The notes beneath the pieces were generated by a model. That model saw nothing but the letters and a program-made list of their open reading frames with translations. It was not told the origin of the DNA and searched no databases. From contig NZ_JZHZ01000007.1 in assembly GCF_000963005.1 (NCBI RefSeq), forward strand, positions 783,624 to 847,623: a DNA stretch of 64,000 bases. Reading direction: 5' to 3'. This document shows positions 49,245 to 57,745 of the stretch, in pieces. The stretch is from Xanthomonas sp. GPE 39 (lineage in GTDB: Bacteria > Pseudomonadota > Gammaproteobacteria > Xanthomonadales > Xanthomonadaceae). Within the stretch, counting starts at the first letter, position 1. Each line of letters starts with the position of its first letter. A program made the position numbers and the translations under genes.

Positions 49245-50453
49245 ATGTCTACAGCCGCTTCCAGCAACGAGATTGGCGATCTGCACACGGCGTGCGTGGT
49301 CGATCTGCCGGTAGCGTCGGGTGCTTTCGTGTTGCCGGCCGGCGTGCGCTATCTGGACACGGCCAGTAAGGGCCCGCGCTTGGCTAGCGTGCTGGCCGCA
49401 GGCCAAGCGGCGCTGGCCGATTCGATTGCGTCCTGGCGCTTGTCTTTCGACGATTGGCGCGCGCAGATCGAGCAATTGCGTGTGCTTGCCGCTGCCACGG
49501 TGTTCGAACACGATCATGATGGCGTGGCGATGGTGCCATCGGCGGCCTATGGTTTGGCCATCGCCGCACGGCAGGTGGCACTGGCCGCAGGCGATGCGGT
49601 GTTGTTGCTTGAGGGCCAGTTCCCATCGAATCTGCTGGTGTGGCAGCAGCGCTGCGTGGAGACAGGCGCGCATCTGGTGGTGGTGCGGCGCACGCCGGGT
49701 CAGGACTGGACCGCCGCGGTGCTGCAGACGCTCGACGCACAGCCGCGTGTGCGTGTGGCCGCGTTACCCAACGCATACTGGCGCGATGGCACGTTGCTGG
49801 ATCTGGACCGGATCGCGCCGCGTGTGCATGCGGCGGGGGCGATGCTGGTGCTGGATCTGAGTCAGAGCCTGGGTGTGCTGCCGGCGCGGCTGGCGGCGTG
49901 GCGACCGGACTTCATCGTCGCGGTCGGGCATAAATGGTTACTTGGGCCGATGGGGCTGGCCTGGCTGTGGGCCTCGCCGCACTGGCGGGCGCACGGCGTG
50001 CCGTTCGAGCAGCATTGGCAAGCGCGCGATCCTGGTGGCGACTGGGATTTTCCGGCCGACGTGCCACCGCGCTACTGTGCCGGCGCGCGTCGCTTCGATG
50101 CCGGAGGGGTCGCCGATCCGCTGCGCCTGGCGATGGCCCACGCGGCCATGCAGCAGGTGCGGCATTGGCAGCCGGCGCGCATCGCCAAGCGGCTGGGCGA
50201 GTTGAGCGTGGCGTTCGCAGATGCGTTGTCGGCGCAGGGACTGGGCGATTGGATCGCGCCCGGGCACGCGCCGCATGTGTTCGCACTGCGACCGCCCGCG
50301 TCGGCGTTGCAGCGCCTGTTGCCGTGGCGACAGCGTGCGCAGGTGGTCTGTCCCCATCGCCACGATGTCTTGCGCATCGCGCCGTATCTGCACCTGGAGA
50401 TTGCAACGATGCACGACCTCGCTGTCGAGATGGGCGAGGTCGCACGCGGCTGA
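49245..50453 (+). CDS. Class-V aminotransferase-fold PLP enzyme, candidate EgtE
   Basis: The 402-residue product has the kynureninase/cysteine desulfurase fold: YLDTASKGP near the start, LVLDLSQSLGVLP with the PLP aspartate, and VGHKWLLGPMGL with the Schiff-base lysine. EgtE uses PLP to cleave hercynylcysteine sulfoxide to ergothioneine. The location, divergent from egtBD by 70 bp, supports that role, but kynureninase-like or other lyase activity is possible. No EgtC-type glutamine amidotransferase is present. Confidence 0.75.
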   Translation: MSTAASSNEIGDLHTACVVDLPVASGAFVLPAGVRYLDTASKGPRLASVLAAGQAALADSIASWRLSFDDWRAQIEQLRVLAAATVFEHDHDGVAMVPSAAYGLAIAARQVALAAGDAVLLLEGQFPSNLLVWQQRCVETGAHLVVVRRTPGQDWTAAVLQTLDAQPRVRVAALPNAYWRDGTLLDLDRIAPRVHAAGAMLVLDLSQSLGVLPARLAAWRPDFIVAVGHKWLLGPMGLAWLWASPHWRAHGVPFEQHWQARDPGGDWDFPADVPPRYCAGARRFDAGGVADPLRLAMAHAAMQQVRHWQPARIAKRLGELSVAFADALSAQGLGDWIAPGHAPHVFALRPPASALQRLLPWRQRAQVVCPHRHDVLRIAPYLHLEIATMHDLAVEMGEVARG

Positions 50454-50471
50454 GTGCGAGCTGGCGTGGCT

Positions 50472-51962
50472 TCAGCGTCGCGCGGCCAGCCGTAGACCGC
50501 GTGGAGTCAGCCAGCGTTCCAGCGCTTCGAACAGGCCCTGCACCAGCAGCGCCAGAGCCGCAGCCGGCACCGCGCCCTCCAGAATCAGGCCGAGATCGTC
50601 CAGGCGGATGCCGGTGAGAATCGGCTGGCCGTAGCCGCCGGCACCGATCAGGGCGCCCAGCGTGGCGGTGCCGACATTGATTACCGCAGCGGTCTTGATC
50701 CCTGCCAGGATGGTGCGCAGGGCCAGTGGCAGTTCGATCCGCCATAGCCGTGTGCCCGTTGGCAAGCCGATGGCCGCCGCAGTTTCGCGCAATTCGCGGG
50801 CGATGCCGGTCAGGCCGGCGTGGGTGTTGCGCACGATCGGCAGCAGGCTGTACAGGAACAGCGCGGCGATTGCCGGTTTCGCCCCGATGCCGAACAGCGG
50901 GATCATGAACACGAACACCGCCAGCGACGGCAAGGTCTGCAAGACGCCGGTCACTGCCAGCAGCGCTTGACCCAGCCGTGGGCGGTACGCGGCGAGGATG
51001 CCCAGCGGCAGCGCCACCAAGAGCGCTAGCCATAGCGATAATCCGACCAGGGTCAGGTGTTCGCGGGTGCGTTGCAGCAGCCGCAGCAGGCGTCCGTCCT
51101 GCACGGGTGCGGTCATCCCCAGCCAGTCCGCGGCGACCGCGCTCTCGGCGCGATGCTGCAGTTTGACCTGGGCATTGAGTCGCCGCATCGCCGCCGCATC
51201 GATCCGTCCGCCCAGCTTCTCCAGCGCCTGTACGAAGCGTGGCGCGCGTTGTGCCAGGTCCTGCCGGTAAATGAAGACGGCGGCATAGCGCGGGAAGTAA
51301 TGCCGGTCGTCCTGCAGCACCCGCAGGTCGTGCGCGGGGATGTCGGCGTCGGTGCTGTACAGGTCGGTGAGATCGATTGCGCCGCTGTCCAGTGCGCGGT
51401 AGGCCAGGTCGTGGTCCAGGCCGGTGGGGGGCTGCGGCAACTGGTAGGCGGCGCGCATGCCGGGCCATCCGTCTGCGCGCGAGAGGAATTCGTTGCTCAG
51501 GCCGAACTTCAGCGTTGGATGCGCGGCGAGGTCGGAAAGACGGGCGATGCCCAACGCTTGCGCGCGCGCCTGGCGCATGCCCAGGGCATAGGTGTTGTCG
51601 AAGCCCAATGGCGCGCTCATCGCCAGGCCGCGTCGGGCCAGCGCGCGACGCAGCGCGGCGTCGTCGGCAGCGGGCAACTGCAGTAGTTCCGTCGCCAGGG
51701 TGCCGGTGTATTCGGCGTAAGCGTCGATTGAGCCCTGTTGCAGCGCGCGCCACAGGATGCGGGTACCGCCGAGTTGACGCCGGTGCTCGACCTCCACCCC
51801 GGCTTGGCGTCCGGCGTCGGCGGCGATTTCCCCCAGGATCACGGCTTCGGTGAAGTTCTTGGAGCCGACCACGACCGGTTCCGGCGTCGCCTGCACCGGA
51901 ACCGCCAGCAGTGCGACCAGGAGGCCGAGCAGGGCGGTGCGGGCCAGCCACGGCGTGGTCAT
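50472..51962 (-). CDS. ABC importer: fused substrate-binding protein and permease (OpuC/EgtU-like)
   Basis: The 496-residue product starts with a signal or anchor helix (MTTPWLARTALLGLLVALLA). An OpuAC-type binding domain follows (about 28-280: VVVGSKNFTEAVILGEIAA, AYAEYTGTLATELL, STDADIPAHDLRVLQDD), then a permease domain with about six helices (300-485), including the EAA-like RELRETAAAIGLPTGTRLWRIELP. This family imports betaines, choline and, in the EgtU branch, ergothioneine. In known EgtU the permease comes first and the binding domain last; here the order is reversed. Its ATG overlaps the ATPase stop by 4 bp. The neighbouring egt genes make ergothioneine or a related betaine a plausible ligand. 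Confidence 0.85.
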   Translation of the reverse strand: MTTPWLARTALLGLLVALLAVPVQATPEPVVVGSKNFTEAVILGEIAADAGRQAGVEVEHRRQLGGTRILWRALQQGSIDAYAEYTGTLATELLQLPAADDAALRRALARRGLAMSAPLGFDNTYALGMRQARAQALGIARLSDLAAHPTLKFGLSNEFLSRADGWPGMRAAYQLPQPPTGLDHDLAYRALDSGAIDLTDLYSTDADIPAHDLRVLQDDRHYFPRYAAVFIYRQDLAQRAPRFVQALEKLGGRIDAAAMRRLNAQVKLQHRAESAVAADWLGMTAPVQDGRLLRLLQRTREHLTLVGLSLWLALLVALPLGILAAYRPRLGQALLAVTGVLQTLPSLAVFVFMIPLFGIGAKPAIAALFLYSLLPIVRNTHAGLTGIARELRETAAAIGLPTGTRLWRIELPLALRTILAGIKTAAVINVGTATLGALIGAGGYGQPILTGIRLDDLGLILEGAVPAAALALLVQGLFEALERWLTPRGLRLAARR

Positions 51963-52696
51963 CGCGCCTCCAGTACGCTGCGTTGCGCGTGCAGGAACTG
52001 GCTGACGAACGGCTCGACTGGGGCCTCCAGCAGGCTGCGTGCGCTGCCTTGTTGAAGCACGCGGCCGTTGCGCATGAGCACCAGGGTATCGCCCAGGTAG
52101 GCGGCTTCGGCGACGTCATGGGTGACCAGCACGACGGTCTTGCCGAGCAGCGCGAACAGCTCGCGCATGTGCGTTTGCAGCTCGTGGCGCACGATGGGGT
52201 CGAGTGCGCCCAACGGTTCGTCCAACAATAGCACCGGCGGGTCCAGCAGCAGCGCGCGGATCAGCCCTACACGCTGTCGCTGGCCACCGGACAGTTCGGC
52301 GGGATAGCGTGCCAGCAGCGTTTCCGGCAGACGACACAGGGCGGCGAGTTCGTGCAGGCGCGCTTCGATCCGAGGCCGCTTCCAGCCCAGCGTGCGCGCC
52401 AGCAACGCGGCGTTGTCGCGTGCGCTCAGGTGCGGAAACAGCCCGCCTTCCTGGATCACATAGCCGATGCGTCGGCGTTGCGCCAGCAAGGTGGCGCGGC
52501 GCAAGGGTTCGCCCTGGAAGCGGACCTCGCCACTATCGGGCCATTCCAGCCCGAGCAGCATCCGCAGCACACTGGACTTGCCGGCACCGCTGGGGCCGAT
52601 CAAGGCAGTGGTGCGGCCGGTGTCGATATGCAGATCGACCCGGTCCAGCGCCAGCGTGTCGCCGTAACGGCGGGTGACCCGATGCAGTTCGAACAT
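51959..52696 (-). CDS. ABC transporter ATPase (OpuCA/EgtV-like)
   Basis: The 245-residue product has Walker A ALIGPSGAGKSS, the Q-loop in YVIQEGGLF, the signature ELSGGQRQRVGLI, Walker B VLLLDEPLGALD and the switch histidine in LVTHDVAEA. It ends shortly after the nucleotide-binding domain, with no CBS domains, unlike many OpuCA proteins. It energises the fused binding-protein/permease encoded immediately downstream. Confidence 0.92.
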   Translation of the reverse strand: MFELHRVTRRYGDTLALDRVDLHIDTGRTTALIGPSGAGKSSVLRMLLGLEWPDSGEVRFQGEPLRRATLLAQRRRIGYVIQEGGLFPHLSARDNAALLARTLGWKRPRIEARLHELAALCRLPETLLARYPAELSGGQRQRVGLIRALLLDPPVLLLDEPLGALDPIVRHELQTHMRELFALLGKTVVLVTHDVAEAAYLGDTLVLMRNGRVLQQGSARSLLEAPVEPFVSQFLHAQRSVLEAR

Positions 52697-52876
52697 TCGC
52701 GCAGCATAGCCGCTGGCGCTCGCGCCATGGCCGATTGCGCAGGTTCGCGCAAAGGAGCGTCAAGGTTGCCGTGGCACGGTCATGCCTGTGGCGGCGCACA
52801 CGGTGGTGTCACAACGCGACAGGGGCCTGGCGGCCCCTGTCGGTAGATGCGTTGCGGATGGATCGGACCGCGTGGA

Positions 52877-53752
52877 TCAGTTCGTCATCTGCGAGTTGGA
52901 TTGCCCGGTCGCGGCGGATTTTTCGCCGGCGAACGGATTGAGCTTGCGGACCATCCACGGATACTTCGGCCACTGACCGCTCAGCCAGGGATGCTTTGGA
53001 TCGTTGAGTTCCAGTACCCGGCGCGCGTCGGCGGCCAGGGTCTTGTTGCCCAGGTGGGTATAGGCATCGGCCAGCACCGCCACCGCGTCGTACTGGAACG
53101 CGCTTTGCGGGTAGGTTTCCAACAAATAGTTGGCGCGCGAGGTGGCCGACACCCAGGCGCCACGCCGCAGGTAATACAGCGCATTGTCCAGTTCGTGCTG
53201 CGCGAAGACGTTGCGCAGCGCGATCATGCGTTGACGCGCGTCGGCGGCATAACGGCTGTTGGGGTAGCGATCGGCGACGGTGTTGAAATCGGCGTAGGCC
53301 TGCTGCGGGGTGGACAGATCGCGGCGGCTGGGGTCCAGCGACCACAACCGACGCAGGAACACCGTATCGCGGTTGGAATTGGACAACCCGCGCAGGTAGT
53401 ACATGTAGGCGATGTTGCGCTGGGTCGGGTAGGTGCGGATGAAGCGGTCGATGGTGGACACCGCGTCGTCGTGCTTGCCGGCCTTGTACTGGGCGTAGGC
53501 GCTTTCGATCATCGCCTGCTCGGTGTACTCGCCATAGGGGTACTGCGCGATCAGACGCTTGAAGCTGTGATCGGCACCGGACCAGTTGCCGCTCTCCATC
53601 TGTCCGTGCGCCCGTTGGTACAACTGCTCCACCGGCATTCCTTCTTCCGGGTCCTTTTTGTGGCGGTGGCAACCCGTCGCCACGATCAGCGTGACCAGCA
53701 GCAGGGCGATGAAACGGACGTGCGCGGACAGCGGGACGGAGCGTCGGATCAT
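52877..53752 (-). CDS. bamD: Outer-membrane assembly lipoprotein BamD
   Basis: The 291-residue product has a lipobox IVATGC, then a series of TPR-like repeats (MPVEQLYQRAHGQMESGNW, FKRLIAQYPYGEYTEQA, FIRTYPTQRNIAYMYYLRGL). It is the essential partner of BamA in folding outer-membrane proteins, including the TonB receptors encoded in this window. It is divergent from rluD with a 115-bp gap, an arrangement conserved in gammaproteobacteria. Confidence 0.95.
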   Translation of the reverse strand: MIRRSVPLSAHVRFIALLLVTLIVATGCHRHKKDPEEGMPVEQLYQRAHGQMESGNWSGADHSFKRLIAQYPYGEYTEQAMIESAYAQYKAGKHDDAVSTIDRFIRTYPTQRNIAYMYYLRGLSNSNRDTVFLRRLWSLDPSRRDLSTPQQAYADFNTVADRYPNSRYAADARQRMIALRNVFAQHELDNALYYLRRGAWVSATSRANYLLETYPQSAFQYDAVAVLADAYTHLGNKTLAADARRVLELNDPKHPWLSGQWPKYPWMVRKLNPFAGEKSAATGQSNSQMTN

Positions 53753-53867
53753 GAGTTCGGGCGGGACACGGCAGGAATGCGAGGGGGCGATGATAGCCTA
53801 GTGGCCTGTCCTGCGACTGACTACGGCCGTCGCGCCCCCTATTTTCCGACCGATCCTGCCCCCGCCA

Positions 53868-54875
53868 ATGCCCAATACCCCCCCGGACTTCCCCGAGGAT
53901 GCCGCCAGCGACGGCCCGCGCCAGGCGCGCGTGCCCGACCATGCCGCCGGCCGCCGCTTCGATGCGGTGCTGGCCGAATTGTTTCCCGAATACTCGCGTT
54001 CGCGCCTAGCTGAATGGATCAAATCCGGCGATGCCCTGCTCGACGGCGCCCCGGCGCGGCCGCGCGACGCGCTGCGTGGTGGCGAAATCGCCAGCCTGCA
54101 CGCGGTGCTGGACACCCAGACCCACGCCCTGCCGGAGGACATTCCGCTGGAGGTGCTGTACGAGGACGATCAGGTGATCGCGTTGAACAAGCCGGCCGGG
54201 TTGGTGGTGCATCCGGGCGCGGGTAATCCGAGCGGTACCCTGGTCAACGCCCTGTTGTACCGCGACCCGGGGTTGTCGGCGTTGCCGCGCGCCGGCATCG
54301 TGCACCGCCTGGACAAGGACACCAGCGGGGCCATGGTGGTGGCGCGGACTCTGCAGGCGCATACCTCGCTGGTGGCGCAACTGGCCGCGCGCCAGGTGCA
54401 TCGGCAGTATCTGGCGGTGGTGGTCGGAGCGCTGGTTTCCGGTGGTACCGCCAACGCGCCGATCGACCGTCATCCGCGCGACCGCCTGCGCATGGCGGTG
54501 CGCGAGGATGGCCGCGACGCGGTCACCCATTACCGACTGCGCGACCGCTTCCGCGCACACACGGCGCTGGAATGCCGCCTGGAGACCGGACGCACGCACC
54601 AGATCCGCGTGCATATGGCTCACCTCAAGCACCCGATCATCGGCGATCCGTTGTACGGCGGCCCGCTGAAACTGCCCAAGGGAGCGACCGACGCCCTGAT
54701 CGCTGAACTGCGCGGTTTCAAGCGTCAGGCGCTGCACGCCGAGATCCTGGAATTCAAGCATCCGCTGCATGGCGAGCCGGTGCGTGTCACGGCGGCGGTG
54801 CCGGCGGACCTACAGCGGCTGCTGACGGTGCTGCGCGCCGATTCGCAGTTGGCTGCCGAGCAGGCGCGGCGCTAA
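53868..54875 (+). CDS. rluD: 23S rRNA pseudouridine synthase RluD
   Basis: The 335-residue product has an N-terminal S4 RNA-binding domain (about 28-80: [23 protein letters not shown]) and the RluA-type catalytic domain with [15 protein letters not shown] and the active-site Asp in [12 protein letters not shown]. It modifies helix 69 of 23S rRNA. It is followed by pgeF on the same strand. Confidence 0.94.
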   Translation: MPNTPPDFPEDAASDGPRQARVPDHAAGRRFDAVLAELFPEYSRSRLAEWIKSGDALLDGAPARPRDALRGGEIASLHAVLDTQTHALPEDIPLEVLYEDDQVIALNKPAGLVVHPGAGNPSGTLVNALLYRDPGLSALPRAGIVHRLDKDTSGAMVVARTLQAHTSLVAQLAARQVHRQYLAVVVGALVSGGTANAPIDRHPRDRLRMAVREDGRDAVTHYRLRDRFRAHTALECRLETGRTHQIRVHMAHLKHPIIGDPLYGGPLKLPKGATDALIAELRGFKRQALHAEILEFKHPLHGEPVRVTAAVPADLQRLLTVLRADSQLAAEQARR

Positions 54876-54939
54876 CCATGGCGCGGCGATCTGCATCCAC
54901 AGGCGCTGAGCCGGGTTGTCTGTGCGCAGCGTGGCGCCG

Positions 54940-55713
54940 ATGAACGACTTCGCCTTGCGCGCTGATTGGCCGGCTCCATCTGGGGTGTGCGCGTTCACCA
55001 CGCTGCGCGGCGGTGCCGGTGCCTCGTCGCCGCCGTTTGACCGCTTCAACCTGGGCAATCGCAGCGCCGCCGACGGTGACGATCCGGCTATCGTGCAGCG
55101 CAACCGCGAGGCATTGGTGGCTGGCTTGGCGCTGCCGTCGCCGCCGCACTGGCTGCGGCAGGTGCATGGCGTGCAGGTGCTGCGTTTCGAACAGCCACCG
55201 ACGGCGCATGGTATCGACGTCGAACCCAGTGCCGACGCCGCAGTGACCGCCGAACCCGGCGTGGTACTGGCGATCCTGACCGCCGATTGCCTGCCGGTGG
55301 TGTTCGCCGCGTGCGATGGTCGCGAGATCGGCGCCGCGCACGCCGGCTGGCAGGGCTTGGCTGGCGGTGTGCTCGAAGCGACCGTGGCGGCGTTGCGCAC
55401 GCCGCCGTCGCGATTGCAGGCTTGGTTGGGGCCGGCGGCCGGTCCGCAGCGCTATGAGGTCGGCGTCAACGTGCGTGAGGCGTTCCTGCAGCACGATGCG
55501 GCGGCGGCCAATGCGTTCGTCCCCACCCGCCCCGGACATTGGAACGTGGATTTGTATGCGCTGGCGCGGCAACGTCTGGCCGTAGCCGGATTGGACCCGG
55601 CGCAGGTGTACGGCGGTGGCCTGTGCACCATCGCCGACGCGGCGCGTTTTTATTCCTATCGCCGCGATGGCCGTACCGGACGCATGGCGACGCTGGCGTG
55701 GATCGCGGACTGA
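54940..55713 (+). CDS. pgeF: Peptidoglycan editing factor PgeF (YfiH/laccase domain)
   Basis: The 257-residue product has the conserved LTADCLPVVF and GAAHAGWQGLAGGV, which carry the cysteine and histidines of the metal site, and ends with GLCTIADAARFYSYRRDGRTGR. The family corrects muropeptides containing serine and was earlier called polyphenol oxidase. The ATG at 54940 is chosen because upstream codons add no family similarity. Confidence 0.92.
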   Translation: MNDFALRADWPAPSGVCAFTTLRGGAGASSPPFDRFNLGNRSAADGDDPAIVQRNREALVAGLALPSPPHWLRQVHGVQVLRFEQPPTAHGIDVEPSADAAVTAEPGVVLAILTADCLPVVFAACDGREIGAAHAGWQGLAGGVLEATVAALRTPPSRLQAWLGPAAGPQRYEVGVNVREAFLQHDAAAANAFVPTRPGHWNVDLYALARQRLAVAGLDPAQVYGGGLCTIADAARFYSYRRDGRTGRMATLAWIAD

Positions 55714-56240
55714 GCGCGTCGCTGTTCGCACAGGTGCTGGGGCCGGCTTTCGCGCAGTTGCCGCCGGTACTGCGTGCGCTGCATGCATCGGCGCCGCGTC
55801 GGCGCTACGTCGGTCAGGCCGAGGTCCAGCGTGGATGTCATCCGCTGTTGCCGCTATGTGCCTGGTTGCTGCGGCTGCCGCGCACGGAACGGCTGACGCC
55901 CATTGATGTGATCTTCCATGCCGACGCGCATGGTGAACGCTGGGAGCGCCACTTCGGCACACATGCCATGCCGTCGCGGTTGTGGCTGCACGATGGACGA
56001 TTGCGCGAGCGCCTGGGGGCGATGGTGTTTGAATTCGCCTTGCGTGTGGATGGGGCGGGCATCGAATGGCGTGCGGCGCGCGCCTGGTTGTTCGGCGTAG
56101 TGCCGCTGCCGCAGTTCTGTTTGGTCGGCATGCACTGTCGCGAAGACGAACGCGATGGCCGGTATGCGTTCCTGGTCGAAGTGGCGCTGCCGTGGATTGG
56201 GCCGTTCATTCGCTACGAAGGCTGGTTGGAGCCGGCCTGA
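55698..56240 (+). CDS. DUF4166 domain protein
   Basis: The 180-residue product starts at GTG 55698, inside the end of pgeF (16-bp overlap), and begins VDRGLSASLFAQVLGPAF. It has the DUF4166 features RYVGQAEVQRG, WERHFGTHAMPSRLW and a WLEP-type end. The domain often forms the C-terminal part of larger oxidoreductase-like proteins, but here stands alone. Function unknown. The overlap with pgeF suggests co-translation. Confidence 0.75.
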   Translation: MDRGLSASLFAQVLGPAFAQLPPVLRALHASAPRRRYVGQAEVQRGCHPLLPLCAWLLRLPRTERLTPIDVIFHADAHGERWERHFGTHAMPSRLWLHDGRLRERLGAMVFEFALRVDGAGIEWRAARAWLFGVVPLPQFCLVGMHCREDERDGRYAFLVEVALPWIGPFIRYEGWLEPA

Positions 56241-56380
56241 GCGTTGCTCGCATTGCGTGCTCTTTGCTGCATCGCCGTGCAGAGGCTGCGCCACCGCGTC
56301 TGCGGCACAGGCGTTTTGCCCGACTCAGACAGGTCTGTTCGGTGAAAGCTCAGCAAGCCTTTGGCAGTGCGCCGCTGGCC

Positions 56381-57745
56381 TCAGCGTTCCAGTTCCTGCA
56401 GGTAGCTCTGGCGCCAGGCGCTGATATCGTGCTTGCGCAGATGGTCCATCATCGCCTGCCAGCGTTCGATGCGCTGCGCCTTGGGTAGCGACGCGGCGGT
56501 GGCGATGGCGTCGGCGACGCCGTCCAGATCGTGCGGATTCACCAACAGCGCGTCTTTCAGTTCGTTGGCCGCACCGGCCAGCAGCGATAGGATCAGGACG
56601 CCGGGATTTTCCGGGTCCTGCGCGGCGACATATTCCTTGGCGACCAGGTTCATCCCGTCGCGCAATGGTGTCACCACGCCGATCTGCGCGGCGCGGTAGA
56701 AGCCGGTGAGCGTGGCGTGGGTGAAGTTGCGATTGACGTAGCGCAGCGGCGTCCAATCCGGTTCGGCATGCCCGCCGTTGATATGGCCGGCGATCTGTTC
56801 GAGTTGGTTGCGCAGTTGCTTGTATTCGGGGACTTCGCCGCGCGAGACCGGGGCGATCTGCAGATAGGTCAGGCTGGCGCGCTGTTTCGGGTGCCGCTCG
56901 AGGTAACGCTCGAACCCGAGGAAGCGTTCCGGCAATCCTTTCGAGTAATCCAGCCGATCCACGCCGATTGCCAACTGGCGCTCGCGTAAGCTGTTGCGCA
57001 AATCGCGCACCGCGCGTTTTGATACTGCCACACGCGCCTGCTGCGCAATCAACGCGGTATCGATGCCGATCGGGAACATCCCAGCGCGAAAGCGGTCACC
57101 GCCGGGTGCTTCCAGTAGGCCATCCTGGATCACTTTGCCACCACCGAACAGACGCACGTAAGCCTGAAAACGGTCCACGTCGCGTTGGGTCTGGAAGCCC
57201 ACCAGATCGTAGGCATAAAAGCCGGAAAACAACTGCGCGTGCTCGGGCAACGCCTGGATCAGGTCGGCCGAGGGAAATGGTACGTGCAGGAAAAAGCCGA
57301 TGCGACAACCGATACCACGTTCGCGCAGATAGGCGCCCAGCGGGATCAGATGGTAGTCATGGATCCACACTGTATCGTCTTCGCGCAACAGTGGCGCGAG
57401 CTTCTCGGCGAACAGTGCGTTGACCCGACGGTAGCACGCGCGAGTGGCACGGTCGTAGTCGACCAGATCCAAGCGAAAATGCAGCAACGGCCATAACGTG
57501 CGATTGGCGAAGCCGTTGTAATACCCATCCACGTCTGCGCGGTTCAGATCCATGGTGACGAAGCGGATGGGGCCCTGGGTCTGTTCGTGCAATGCGCCGC
57601 TGTCGCCGCGCACGGTCTTGCCGCTCCAGCCGAACCACATGCCGCCGCGTTCCTTGAGTGCGGCGAGCAGCCCCACCGCCAGACCACCGGCGTGGTTCTC
57701 GCCCGGGACGGCCACGCGGTTGGACACCACCACCAATCGGCTCAT
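56381..57745 (-). CDS. otsA: Trehalose-6-phosphate synthase OtsA
   Basis: The 454-residue GT20 protein has LVVVSNRVAVPGE at the start, TVWIHDYHLIPLGAYLR, GFFLHVPFPSADL, and the nucleotide-sugar region IGVDRLDYSKGLPERF and RDGMNLVAKEYVAAQ. It joins UDP-glucose and glucose-6-phosphate. Its ATG overlaps the stop of the GH15 gene by 4 bp, and otsB is the first gene of the operon. Confidence 0.94.
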   Translation of the reverse strand: MSRLVVVSNRVAVPGENHAGGLAVGLLAALKERGGMWFGWSGKTVRGDSGALHEQTQGPIRFVTMDLNRADVDGYYNGFANRTLWPLLHFRLDLVDYDRATRACYRRVNALFAEKLAPLLREDDTVWIHDYHLIPLGAYLRERGIGCRIGFFLHVPFPSADLIQALPEHAQLFSGFYAYDLVGFQTQRDVDRFQAYVRLFGGGKVIQDGLLEAPGGDRFRAGMFPIGIDTALIAQQARVAVSKRAVRDLRNSLRERQLAIGVDRLDYSKGLPERFLGFERYLERHPKQRASLTYLQIAPVSRGEVPEYKQLRNQLEQIAGHINGGHAEPDWTPLRYVNRNFTHATLTGFYRAAQIGVVTPLRDGMNLVAKEYVAAQDPENPGVLILSLLAGAANELKDALLVNPHDLDGVADAIATAASLPKAQRIERWQAMMDHLRKHDISAWRQSYLQELER

